Shown here in pieces: positions 8,901 through 15,932 of a stretch of DNA of 64,000 nt (position 1 is its first letter; the number at the start of each line of letters is the position of its first letter). The notes beneath the pieces are model-generated. The model was not told the origin of the DNA. It was given only the letters and a program-made list of their open reading frames with translations, and did no database searches. Origin of the DNA: Frateuria_A yonginensis (GTDB lineage Bacteria > Pseudomonadota > Gammaproteobacteria > Xanthomonadales > Rhodanobacteraceae); the NCBI RefSeq assembly GCF_037137055.1, contig NZ_JBBBNY010000003.1, positions 310,001 through 374,000 on the forward strand, written 5' to 3'. The position numbers and the translations under genes are program-made.

Positions 8901-9126
8901 CCGACAGCATCGTGGTGGCCAGCGGATAGGTGACCTGGTCTTCGACTACCTGTGGCGACTGCCCCGGCCAGGACGTGCGGATGATCACCTGGGTGTCGGA
9001 AAGATCGGGAAGCGCGTCGATCGGCGTGCGCAGCACGGCAAACACGCCGGCCAGGGCGAGCGCCAGGGCCGCCAGCAGCACGCACAGGCGGTGGCGGATC
9101 GAGGCACGGATGAGGGCGCCGATCAT
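5968..9126 (-). CDS. cusA: Cu(I)/Ag(I) efflux RND inner-membrane pump CusA
   Basis: 1052-aa RND proton antiporter that moves Cu+/Ag+ from periplasm or cytoplasm through CusB and CusC to the outside. The sequence opens with the first transmembrane helix and the HME-RND hallmark DALPDLSDTQVIIRT. The three methionines that bind metal in E. coli CusA fall at the same residue numbers here: M573 (LLYMPTALPG), M623 (PLEMFETT) and M672 (RIDMLATG). This argues for monovalent copper/silver rather than Co/Zn/Cd specificity. Central helices with conserved acidic residues are present (GGIAIAIGAMVDAAVVMIEN). The ATG overlaps the cusB stop by 4 bp (ATGA), indicating translational coupling. A run of nine G residues (coding strand) lies near codon 972. 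Confidence 0.96.
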   Translation of the reverse strand: MIGALIRASIRHRLCVLLAALALALAGVFAVLRTPIDALPDLSDTQVIIRTSWPGQSPQVVEDQVTYPLATTMLSVPGAKTVRGYSFFGDSYVYVLFDDRTDLYWARSRVLEYLSQVRASLPAEVNPALGPDATGLGWIYEYALVDRSGRHDLGQLRALQDWFLRYQLKTVPDVAEVASIGGMERAWQIVPDPQALAARGVTVQQLVDAIGAANGANGGSVIEQGEAELMVRSEGYLRTREAFEQVPITANAQGVPVLLRDVASVRRGPSFRRGIAELDGQGEVAGGVVVLRSGKNARAAIAAVKARLTELKRSLPPGVEIVPTYDRAQLIDAAVENVWGKLIEEFLVVALVCALFLGHLRSALVAVVSLPLGVLAAFIVMHLQGVSANLMSLGGIAIAIGAMVDAAVVMIENAHKHLEHWRESHDGREPQGGERWSLIAVSSAEVGPALFVSLMIIALSFVPVFALQGQEGKLFSPLAFTKTYAMAAAAGLAVTLVPVLMGYLVRGRIRAEYENPINRGLVRAYRPVLDTVLRFPKATLLVAGVLLLSALLPSSRLGSEFMPAMDEGTLLYMPTALPGLSAGKAAQLLQLTDRMIKTVPEVAHVFGKAGRAETATDPAPLEMFETTITFKPESQWRPGMTMERLRQELDKAVKVPGLTNLFVPPIRNRIDMLATGIKSPIGIKVLGTDPAILQTVADRIERVARQVPGVRSAVAERAASGRYVDVRIRPLDAARYGLTQAGVQRTIATVVGGAPIGQTVEGRERYPIVLRYPRNDRDSVAALRQLPIVAPGGAQLTLGQVADVSVVAGPPMLKSENGQLATYVYVDNAGRDLAAVVADLQRTVARQVPLPPGVTLAWSGQFEYLASAMQRLKLVVPIALAIIFGLIYLVFWRWSEALLIMLSVPLSLVGGLWLVWLLGHALSVATLIGFIALAGVAAEFGVVMLLYLRQAWDRQLALDPQAGPAALDAAIRGGAVQRVRPKAMTVAVILAGLFPILLGQGAGSEVMQRIAAPMIGGMLTAPLLSMVVMPAAFRLLVLHRLRQGGRPAERDA
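6204..6212 (-). repeat. G9 homopolymer inside cusA
   Basis: Nine consecutive C on the plus strand (G on the coding strand) encode Gly-Gly after an Arg near residue 972 of CusA. Tracts of this length slip during replication; a one-base change would truncate or alter the last ~80 residues, including the final membrane helices. Confidence 0.85.
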
Positions 9127-10448
9127 GGATGCTTCTCCATGGGCATGCCCGGCATGGCGGTGCTGGAGGAGCCGGCGGGCATGCCATGCGCGTCGTGCAT
9201 GGCGCCACCGGGCGGGCCGGCCGCTGCACGGGAGCTGTCGAGCCGATCCAGCGCGCCGGACAGGCTGGCTTCCGAATCGATGAGGAACTGCCCCGAGACC
9301 ACTACCTGCTCTCCACCGTGCAGGCCTTCCACGATCTCCGTGTAGCCGCCCGCCGAGCGCCCGGTGCGCACGGCAACCGCGCGGAATCGCCCGTCGCCCT
9401 CGGCGAGGATCACCCGGTTGCTGTCCGCACCGGCGACGATCAGCGCATCGTCCGGCACCACCGGGCGCGCCGAGGCTGCGGCCGGTTGCAGGCGGACGTT
9501 GGCGAACATGCCGGGGCTCAGCGCGCCGTCCGCGTTGTCCACCACGATACGTGCGCGCTGGGTACGCGTGGCGTTGTCCACGTCCGGCAGCAGGCTCTCC
9601 ACGGAACCCCGGAACGTCCGCCCCGGTACCGCATCGGCGGTGACGCTGACCGGCGTGCCATTGCGCACGATGCCGGCCAGGCCTTGCGGCAACGCGGCCT
9701 CGATCCACACGCTGGCGAGCCCGTTGACCGCCATCAGAGTCTGGCCAGCGCCGACGCGTTGCCCCTCGCCCACCTCCAGCGTGGCAACGACGCCGGCTTG
9801 CGGCGCATGCAGCGTGATGGTGGCGCCGGAACCGCGCCCGGCCGAACGCAGGTCGGCCGCGGAAAGGCCCATCGCCTGCAACCGCGCGCGCGCCGCGGCA
9901 CGCAGCGCCCGGCCGTCGGCGGATTGCGCATGCTCGAGTGCCTGGTATTCGGCGACCGCGCTGCTCCATTGCGGCGCCAGCAGTGCGACCAGCGGCTCGC
10001 CCGCAGCGACACGGGTATAGGGTGCCTTGACGTACAGCTTCTGCACGATGGCATCGACGCGGGCACTGACAATGGAGGCGCGGCGCAGGTCCCACCCCAC
10101 CGTGCCGGGCACGTCGATGGTCCCGGCCAGCGACCGCCGTTCGACGGTCGCGGTGCGCAACCCGAGGTTCTGCACGGTCGCGGGGTCGATGCGCACGCCG
10201 CCGGCGCTTTCCTCGTCGGCGTACCTGGGCACCATCTGCATGCCCATGGGCGAGAGACCCGGGTGATCGAAGTGCTGGTCGGGCACCATCGTGTCGTACC
10301 AGTACAGCACCTTGCGCTGCGGTTGGGCCGGCGCGCCGGCGGAGGCCATGGCAGGCGCCTGGTGGCGGCCGACGAGGTAGCCGGCCGCGAGCAGCGCCAG
10401 CGCCAGCGCCAGAACGACAAAGGCAAGCAGGATCGACGGGCGCTTCAT
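9123..10448 (-). CDS. cusB: Cu(I)/Ag(I) efflux periplasmic adaptor CusB
   Basis: 441-aa membrane-fusion protein linking CusA to CusC in the periplasm. It starts with an N-terminal anchor (MKRPSILLAFVVLALALALL). A heavy-metal-binding segment follows (KVLYWYDTMVPDQHFDHPGL, then SPMGMQMVPRY), then barrel-sandwich and alpha-hairpin regions (VSARVDAIVQKLYVKAPYTRVA...GEGQRVGAGQTLMAVN). The beta-barrel and membrane-proximal domain come last. The C-terminus is unusual: a Met/His-rich tail with MHDAHGMPAG and AMPGMPMEKHP that could bind extra Cu+. The gene overlaps both cusC upstream and cusA downstream by 4 bp, so all three are probably co-translated. The start at 10448 is forced by the signal-anchor. 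Confidence 0.95.
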   Translation of the reverse strand: MKRPSILLAFVVLALALALLAAGYLVGRHQAPAMASAGAPAQPQRKVLYWYDTMVPDQHFDHPGLSPMGMQMVPRYADEESAGGVRIDPATVQNLGLRTATVERRSLAGTIDVPGTVGWDLRRASIVSARVDAIVQKLYVKAPYTRVAAGEPLVALLAPQWSSAVAEYQALEHAQSADGRALRAAARARLQAMGLSAADLRSAGRGSGATITLHAPQAGVVATLEVGEGQRVGAGQTLMAVNGLASVWIEAALPQGLAGIVRNGTPVSVTADAVPGRTFRGSVESLLPDVDNATRTQRARIVVDNADGALSPGMFANVRLQPAAASARPVVPDDALIVAGADSNRVILAEGDGRFRAVAVRTGRSAGGYTEIVEGLHGGEQVVVSGQFLIDSEASLSGALDRLDSSRAAAGPPGGAMHDAHGMPAGSSSTAMPGMPMEKHP

Positions 10449-11722
10449 GGCGCGCTCTCCTCGGAAGGCATCAGGTAGGCCAGTGCGGCCCAGGCTCGGG
10501 CGTGGGCGGCCAGCGCATCGGCATAGGCCAGGCGGTGCTCGATCTGGTCGCGGCGCGCGTCCAGCCAGGGTTGCAGGCCGCCGCCGCCGCGGTAGGCGGC
10601 CAGCGCGGCGCTGACCCGGTCGTGGTCCAGCGGCAGCAGCGTGTCGCGGTAACGCGCCAGCTGTGCGCCCCAGCCCTGCCAGTCCGCGATGGCGCGCGCC
10701 ACCGCTTCGCGCTGGGCACGGCGCGCATCCTCGTGGGCGAACGCCACCGCATCGCGCTGCGCCTGCCGCGCGCTGATGCCCCGGTCCTGCCGGTTGCGCG
10801 TGAACAGCGGCAGGCTCACGCCGACCTGCAGCATCACCATGTCGGGACGGCCGAGGGCGCGCTGGCCATAGCTGGCGCTCACGCTCCAGTCCGGGTGCTT
10901 CGCCGCACGCGCGCGGTCCAGTTCCGCCTGCGCCAGTTGCTCGCGCGCCTGCCAGGCCTGCAGCGGTGCCTGGCGGTCGACGTCCTGCTCGAGCTCGTCC
11001 GGCGAAACCGGGAGGCGGTCGAAGTCCGGCGCTTCGGCCAGCGTGGGCGCGGGGTCGCCGAGCCAGCGTTGCAGGCCGGCGCGTGCCGCCGCCCGCTCCG
11101 CGTCGACGCCGGCGATGCGGTTGTCCAGCGCCGCCGCCTCGGCGCGGGCGGCCAGGGCGTCGGCGGCGCTGCCGACGCCACCGCGCAGGCGCGCCTGCGT
11201 GAGCGTGACGGCCAGGACGCTTTCCCCGCGCAGTTCTTCCAGCAGGTCGCGTTTGCGCTGGGCCGCCCACAACGCGATCCAGGCCTCCGCCACGCGCTGG
11301 TGGACGGCCTGCGCGGTGAGCGTGCGCTGCGCTTCGGCCGCGCCGATGCGGGCGTCGGCAAGGCCTCGCTCGGCCTCGCGCGAGGCGCGCGAGGGGATCG
11401 CCTGCATCACGCCGAGCGTGCGCATGGTCATCGGGTCGGAGGCGATGCCGAAGGCGCCCGGTCCGGTGACGGGGTAGTTCGAGACGCCGGCGGTCAGCGA
11501 CGGATCCGGCAGACGGCCGGCACGCATCGCTTCCTCGCGGGCGGCGTCGATGTCGGCGCTGCTGGCGGCCAGCAACGGCGCCCGGGCGGTGCCCTGGCGT
11601 ACCGCCTCATCGAGCGTCAAGGGTGTTTGCGCGGCGTGCGCCGCGGCGGCCATTGCCCAGGCGAGGGCCATGGCCAGGCCCGGCGCGGCAGCGCGCCAGG
11701 CGGCGAAACGGGACGACATCAT
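10445..11722 (-). CDS. cusC: Outer-membrane efflux channel CusC (TolC family)
   Basis: About 425-aa outer-membrane factor completing the Cus tripartite pump. A signal peptide ends at AAAAHAAQ. Two outer-membrane-efflux repeats follow, with the usual start LTLDEAVRQGTARAPLL and long Ala/Arg-rich coiled-coil helices, including LRGGVGSAADALAARAEAAA in the first half. Two adjacent ATG codons (11722 and 11719) follow a GGGAG ribosome site; the second has the better spacing. The 3' end overlaps cusB by 4 bp. No lipobox cysteine is visible, unlike E. coli CusC, so it is probably not lipidated. Confidence 0.9.
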   Translation of the reverse strand: MMSSRFAAWRAAAPGLAMALAWAMAAAAHAAQTPLTLDEAVRQGTARAPLLAASSADIDAAREEAMRAGRLPDPSLTAGVSNYPVTGPGAFGIASDPMTMRTLGVMQAIPSRASREAERGLADARIGAAEAQRTLTAQAVHQRVAEAWIALWAAQRKRDLLEELRGESVLAVTLTQARLRGGVGSAADALAARAEAAALDNRIAGVDAERAAARAGLQRWLGDPAPTLAEAPDFDRLPVSPDELEQDVDRQAPLQAWQAREQLAQAELDRARAAKHPDWSVSASYGQRALGRPDMVMLQVGVSLPLFTRNRQDRGISARQAQRDAVAFAHEDARRAQREAVARAIADWQGWGAQLARYRDTLLPLDHDRVSAALAAYRGGGGLQPWLDARRDQIEHRLAYADALAAHARAWAALAYLMPSEESAP

Positions 11723-11790
11723 GGTACTCCCGAAGATCCGAGACATCCCGCGCCCGCAGGCACGGGTCACGTGGCGGGATCAGCCGCGAT

Positions 11791-12210
11791 CTAGATCAGG
11801 AGTGAGCAGAACAGGAGCGAAGCGGGTGGTGGTGGCGCACGCAGCCGGTACGACCGTTCCGATGCACGCCCCCGCGGGGCGCGGGCCATGGGCAGGACCG
11901 GCAGTGGCGCCGGCAGGGCGGCCAGCAGGCTCGGAGGTACCGTATGGGTGCGTGCTTCCGGCTGGGCTGCATGGTCGGCCTGGCAATGGGCCTGACACAT
12001 GGGAGCCTGGGTGGGCTGCGCGTGCATCGAGCCGCAGTCGCTGTTCAGGGCCGCGTGGCTGGCCGGCGCGGGCATCGAGGGCATGCCAGTCCCGGGCGCC
12101 ACGGAGCAGGCGTAGGCGGCCAGCGCCACTTGCTGCCAGAACAGCAGCAACGCCACCAGCCACGAGAGCTGGCGGCGAGTGCGCGGACGGAGGCGATGCT
12201 TGCGACGCAT
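11791..12210 (-). CDS. Small exported Cys/His/Met-rich protein at the head of the cus operon
   Basis: 139-aa protein with a basic start and one hydrophobic helix (RRQLSWLVALLLFWQQVALA), so probably exported or anchored in the periplasm. The next ~55 residues are dense in soft-metal ligands (ACSVAPGTGMPSMP; CGSMHAQ; MCQAHCQADHAAQ), and the end is a Pro-rich, hydrophobic PPPPASLLFCSLLI. It is transcribed in the same direction as cusC, 68 bp upstream of it. Similar small proteins often precede cusCBA-type operons in related bacteria; a periplasmic Cu+ binding or delivery role is inferred. No characterised homologue was recognised. Confidence 0.72.
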   Translation of the reverse strand: MRRKHRLRPRTRRQLSWLVALLLFWQQVALAAYACSVAPGTGMPSMPAPASHAALNSDCGSMHAQPTQAPMCQAHCQADHAAQPEARTHTVPPSLLAALPAPLPVLPMARAPRGRASERSYRLRAPPPPASLLFCSLLI

Positions 12211-12427
12211 GGCGCCATCCTACACCGCCCTGATGGCCGGACCCGCGTCCAGGGTTGCTCGCCGCTTCATGGCCCTCTCACTTGCACGCACGGCCCGGCG
12301 CTGGCCAGCGGGAGAGTCGGTTTCAAGGGAGCGTGGTCCATGGCCGGCGCGACCAACCGGCGGTGAAGCGGACACGCTGACCGCCCCACCACTGCTATCG
12401 CCTGGGCGCGACCTCACCACCCGTACT

Positions 12428-13834
12428 TCAGGCGAACTTTCCGATCAGCTCGTGCAGTCGCGTGCATGCGGACGGGAGTGTCGCTTCGTTCACGGTGGCG
12501 ATGCCGAGCAGCAGTCCCGACTGGTGCGTTCCGCCGGGGTGGAACCAGGTCGACAGGGGTTCGGGCGCGAGACCCCGGGTGCGGGCTTCGTGGGCCACGG
12601 CGGCATCCGGCACGTCGTCGGGCAGCCGCAGCAGGGCGGCCAGGCCGCCGATCTGCACGCGGTAGCCCTTCCGCTCCAGCGCCGACTGCAACGCATCGCC
12701 CCGCGCGGCGTACACCCGCTTCATGCGGCGCAGGTGCCGCATGTAGTGCCCCTCCCGCATGAACGTCGCGACGGCTTGCTGCACGGCCGGGCCCGGCGCC
12801 GACCCCAGGCACATCGCGACCTCGGCGAAGCGCTCCCCCAGCCCGGCCGGAGCCACCACGAAGCCGAGCCGCAGCGCGGGGCTGATGGTCTTGCTGAACG
12901 AGCCGATGTGGATCACGCGGCCGCCGCGGTCCAGCGAGGCCAGGGCCGGCGCGGCACGGCGCTTGAGTTGCAGCTCGCCCAGGTAGTCGTCCTCGACGAT
13001 CCAGGCGCCGGTGCGCGCCGCCCAGGCGATCAGTTCGGTGCGCCGGCGCAGCGAAAGCGTCGCGCCAAGCGGAGCCTGCTGGCCCGGCGTCACCAGGGCC
13101 AGGGCCGCATCGGGCGCGCATTCGATGCCGGCGGCGACGTCGATGCCCTCCTCGTCCACCGGCACCGGGACGGGGGCGACCCGCGCCAGTTCGAGCGCGC
13201 GGCGGCTCTGGAAGAAGCCCGGGTTCTCCATCCAGGCCCGACCGCCCTCCGCGCCCAGCACCTGCAACGCGAGAGCGAGCCCGCCGGCGAAGCCCGCCGT
13301 GACGAAGACCTGCGAAGGTCGGCATTCGAGCCCGCGGGCCAGGGCCAGGTGCGCGGCGATCTCGCGCCGCAGTTCCACCTCGCCGCGCGGATCGGGATAC
13401 ACCGCCGGCGCGGCCGCCTCGGCGCGCGCCGTCTGCGCGCGCAGGCGGGCCAGCAGGCGGGTCGGGAAGCCGTCCGAGGCAGGCACGCCCATCTGGAAAA
13501 CTCCGGGTGCGGCCAGCAGGTGCCGATAGGCCGCAGGCGGCGAATCACCATCCGCCGGGGGCATCGGCAGGCCGGCCAGCACCGGGTGATCGGCGACCCG
13601 CGTGCCGCCGGGTCGCGAGGAGACGATGACCTGCGCGTCGGCCAGCCGCTCGTAGGCGGCCTTCACGGTTCCCCGGGCCACGCCCAGTTGCGCCGCCAGG
13701 GCCAGCCATGAGGGCAATCGGGTGCCCGGCGCGAGCGCTCCGCTGCCGATTGCCGCCAGGATCCCGAGGCGGATCTGCTCGGTCAGGGTGGTCGCGGCGG
13801 AACGGTCCAGCCGGATGTCGAGCACGGAGGTCAT
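12428..13834 (-). CDS. MocR/PdxR-type GntR regulator with aminotransferase domain
   Basis: 468-aa PLP-dependent transcription factor. Residues 1-75 are a GntR winged helix (TTLTEQIRLGILAAIGSGAL, then LPSWLALAAQLGVARGTVKA). From about residue 110 there is a fold-type I aminotransferase domain whose Schiff-base lysine lies in the motif GSFSKTISPALRLGF, with the upstream Asp in VEDDYLGELQ. The gene is divergent from the cupin/CMD/HD operon and separated from it by 90 bp containing a direct repeat. PdxR proteins normally act on pyridoxal-phosphate genes; here the neighbourhood points instead to the adjacent oxidative or detoxification operon. The target is inferred. Confidence 0.9.
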   Translation of the reverse strand: MTSVLDIRLDRSAATTLTEQIRLGILAAIGSGALAPGTRLPSWLALAAQLGVARGTVKAAYERLADAQVIVSSRPGGTRVADHPVLAGLPMPPADGDSPPAAYRHLLAAPGVFQMGVPASDGFPTRLLARLRAQTARAEAAAPAVYPDPRGEVELRREIAAHLALARGLECRPSQVFVTAGFAGGLALALQVLGAEGGRAWMENPGFFQSRRALELARVAPVPVPVDEEGIDVAAGIECAPDAALALVTPGQQAPLGATLSLRRRTELIAWAARTGAWIVEDDYLGELQLKRRAAPALASLDRGGRVIHIGSFSKTISPALRLGFVVAPAGLGERFAEVAMCLGSAPGPAVQQAVATFMREGHYMRHLRRMKRVYAARGDALQSALERKGYRVQIGGLAALLRLPDDVPDAAVAHEARTRGLAPEPLSTWFHPGGTHQSGLLLGIATVNEATLPSACTRLHELIGKFA

Positions 13835-13835
13835 G

Positions 13836-13872
13836 CTTCATGGTACATCCGTTTTTCCACTTTATGGTTCTT
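13836..13872. promoter_or_regulatory. Direct-repeat operator candidate for the MocR regulator
   Basis: Two 13-bp direct repeats, CTTCATGGTACAT (13836-13848) and CTTTATGGTTCTT (13860-13872), match at 10 of 13 positions and start exactly 24 bp apart, on roughly the same helix face. They lie beside the start of the MocR gene and upstream of the cupin operon. MocR proteins typically bind spaced direct repeats, so this is a natural candidate site. Confidence 0.5.
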
Positions 13873-13924
13873 TTCCTTGAACCGTGTCGGGCGCAAGATC
13901 GCGGCCTCCCCAAGGAGGCCATCC

Positions 13925-14341
13925 ATGAAAGCCCGACACGTTCTCGCCACCCTGCTGGCCGCTGCCTCGGTTTCGTTCGCCGGCGTCGCCGCTGCGCACG
14001 CCCCCGGCGGCACGGCCAGGCCCGCCTTCTCGCACGCGATCCCCAACATCCCCGGCAAGTCGCTGGTCGCGGTGGAGGTGACCTATCCGCCCGGCGGCGC
14101 CTCGGCACCGCACACCCATGCCAGGTCGGCCTTCATCTACGCCTACGTCGTCTCCGGCGCGATCGAGAGCCAGGTGGATGATGGCCCGGTGCGCGTCTAC
14201 AAGGCGGGCGAGTCCTTCTACGAGGCGCCCGGCGCCCATCACCGGGTGAGCCGCAACGCCAGCAAGACCGAGCCCGCCAGGCTGCTCGCCGTGTTCGTCC
14301 TCGACACCGGCGACGCCCCCCTCACCACCCCCGACAAATAG
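13925..14341 (+). CDS. Exported cupin-domain protein
   Basis: 138-aa single-domain cupin with a signal peptide (MKARHVLATLLAAASVSFAG...AHA), so it acts in the periplasm. Cupin motif 1 carries metal-ligand histidines (PPGGASAPHTHARSAF) and motif 2 is present (YKAGESFYEAPGAHH). The start at 13925 follows an AGGAGG ribosome site with correct spacing; the upstream in-frame ATG at 13877 would destroy the signal peptide. It is the first gene of a three-gene operon divergent from the MocR gene. The substrate is unknown. Confidence 0.87.
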   Translation: MKARHVLATLLAAASVSFAGVAAAHAPGGTARPAFSHAIPNIPGKSLVAVEVTYPPGGASAPHTHARSAFIYAYVVSGAIESQVDDGPVRVYKAGESFYEAPGAHHRVSRNASKTEPARLLAVFVLDTGDAPLTTPDK

Positions 14342-14350
14342 GTGCCTGCC

Positions 14351-14812
14351 ATGAGCCCACGCATCGACTACACCAAGGTTTCCCCTGCCGGCGCCAAGGC
14401 GCTCGGCGGCGTCTACGGCCACGTGCTGCAGTCCGGACTGGAGCCCGAACTGGTCAACCTGGTCTACCTGCGGGTGAGCCAGATCAACGGCTGCGCCTAC
14501 TGCCTGGACATGCACACCCGCGACCTGCTCAAGCAGGGCGTGGCGATCGAGAAGCTGGCGCTGCTCCAGGCCTGGCGCGAAGGCGGCCGACTGTTCAGCG
14601 AGCGCGAACGCGCGGCCCTGGCCTGGGCCGAGACGGTCACCCAGGTGGCGCAGACGGGCGTGCCCGACGACGCCTTCCAGGCCGCATCGGCGGTGTTCGG
14701 CGAAAAGGAACTGGTCGACCTGACCATCGCCATCGGCCTGATGAATGCCTACAACCGGCTCGCCATCAGTTTCCGCAACCCGCCCGGGGCCGCCCGCGCG
14801 GCCGCCGGCTGA
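14351..14812 (+). CDS. Carboxymuconolactone decarboxylase/AhpD-family protein
   Basis: 153-aa alpha-helical protein with the AhpD-like redox motif CAYCLDMH (CxxC plus downstream His), expected to reduce peroxides or other substrates through a disulfide relay. It lies 9 bp after the cupin stop; a GTG at 14342 would extend it by three residues. The YxRxSQINGC segment and the C-terminal NAYNRLAISFR are typical of the family. Co-transcription with a cupin and an HD protein under a MocR regulator suggests an oxidative-stress or detoxification role. Confidence 0.9.
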   Translation: MSPRIDYTKVSPAGAKALGGVYGHVLQSGLEPELVNLVYLRVSQINGCAYCLDMHTRDLLKQGVAIEKLALLQAWREGGRLFSERERAALAWAETVTQVAQTGVPDDAFQAASAVFGEKELVDLTIAIGLMNAYNRLAISFRNPPGAARAAAG

Positions 14813-14827
14813 CGCTGGAGCTGCGCC

Positions 14828-15472
14828 ATGTCCCCGATATCCGTCCACGGTATCGCCATCCCCGACAGCCGCATCGCCCGCGAGGCGACGGAGCTGGTCC
14901 GCGATACGACGAGCGACCTGCTGTTCCACCACTCGGTCCGCGTCTACTTCTGGGGTGCCCTTACCGGCCAGCGCAAGGGCCTGGTCTACGATCCCGAGCT
15001 GCTCTATGCCGCCTCGATGTTCCATGACCTCGGCCTGACCGCGCGTTTCCGCGAGAGCCGGCTGCGCTTCGAGGTCGACGGCGCCAACGCGGCGCGCGAC
15101 TTCCTGCGCTGCCACGGCATCCCGGAGGCCGAGGTCGAAAAGGTCTGGGCCGCCATCGCGTTCCACACCACGCCAGGCATTCCGGAGTTCATGCATCCGG
15201 AGGCCGCGCTGCTCCACGTCGGGGCGGGCATGGACGTGGCCGGGCGCACCTACGAGCAGTTCACGGACGAGGAACGCGACGCGGTGACCGCGGCCTACCC
15301 CCGCGAGCGCGACTTCAGGCACGCGATCATCGATACCTTCTACGAGGGGCTGAAGCACCGACCGCAGAGCACGTTCGGCACCTTCAACGACGACTTCCTC
15401 GCTTACAAGGATCCGGGCTTCCAGCGCGGGGATCTCTGCCGCGTCATCCTCGGTTCGTCGTGGGCGCACTGA
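14828..15472 (+). CDS. HD-domain metal-dependent hydrolase (cyanamide-hydratase-like)
   Basis: 214-aa protein with the full HD metal-binding pattern: FHHSVRVYFWG (first His), AASMFHDLGLT (HD pair), AIAFHTTPGIPE, and a later Asp in GAGMDVAGR. Architecture and length resemble the cyanamide-hydratase-like HD proteins often found beside cupins. No signal peptide is present, so it is cytoplasmic. It is the last gene of the operon starting at 13925 (15-bp gap). The exact substrate is unknown. Confidence 0.85.
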   Translation: MSPISVHGIAIPDSRIAREATELVRDTTSDLLFHHSVRVYFWGALTGQRKGLVYDPELLYAASMFHDLGLTARFRESRLRFEVDGANAARDFLRCHGIPEAEVEKVWAAIAFHTTPGIPEFMHPEAALLHVGAGMDVAGRTYEQFTDEERDAVTAAYPRERDFRHAIIDTFYEGLKHRPQSTFGTFNDDFLAYKDPGFQRGDLCRVILGSSWAH

Positions 15473-15550
15473 GGCCGGCGGGCTGAGCGAGGGCATGACC
15501 GGCGCGGGCGTGCACTTGCGCGCAGCCGGCGCAGGGGCAAGCACGGTCGG

Positions 15551-15581
15551 CCGCGAAGGACGTCATCCGGACGTCTCGCGG
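15551..15581. other. Interrupted inverted repeat
   Basis: The arms CCGCGA/TCGCGG enclose two copies of GACGTC, so the segment can form a long bulged hairpin. It lies in the 172-bp gap after the HD gene and before a small gene. There is no T-run, so a terminator is possible but not shown. Confidence 0.35.
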
Positions 15582-15644
15582 TGACAAAGCCGCCGTCACG
15601 CGGGAGGCCCACACTGGACGCCCGCCCTGCCAGACCTCGCGCTC

Positions 15645-15932
15645 GTGACCCAGTATGTCCATCCCTGCAAGCCCGGCCTAGTACGCATCGTCCGGCACGG
15701 ACACCGCTGGCGCGCCCTGCTGGACGAGCACGAGGTGGGTCGCCACGACACCGCGGAGAAGGCCCTGCTGGCCTTGCGCGCCGGTTGGCCGCAGGCCCGC
15801 ATTCCGCCCGCGCTCCGGCTCTGGCGGCAGCTCCCCGAGCCGGCGTGCCTGGGCCACCGCAGGCCGCGGCGTGCCGCCGCGCGCATGCGGGTTGCACCGG
15901 ACGCTGTGCCGTGTCAGAGGGCCGAGAGGTAG
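15645..15932 (+). CDS. Small hypothetical protein
   Basis: 95-aa basic protein starting at GTG 15645 (MTQYVHPCKPGLVRIVRHGH). The first 65 residues read like a compact domain (WRALLDEHEVGRHDTAEKAL, then LALRAGWPQARIPPALRLWR), while the last 25 are Arg/Ala-rich and may only reflect base composition. It overlaps the convergent cytochrome c4 gene by 19 bp. No family recognised; coding status is moderately likely. Confidence 0.45.
   Translation: MTQYVHPCKPGLVRIVRHGHRWRALLDEHEVGRHDTAEKALLALRAGWPQARIPPALRLWRQLPEPACLGHRRPRRAAARMRVAPDAVPCQRAER

Noticed and set aside
5587..9345. Very long open frame on the plus strand opposite cusA
   Set aside because: It is the antisense of cusA/cusB, kept open by the high GC at third positions; its translation is low-complexity (Arg/His/Gln-rich) with no domain. 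Several others of the same type occur opposite mrcB, relA, hrpA, tamB and lysAC.
12211..12427. CueR/CusR box upstream of the copper operon
   Set aside because: No convincing dyad of the known types was found in this 217-bp region.
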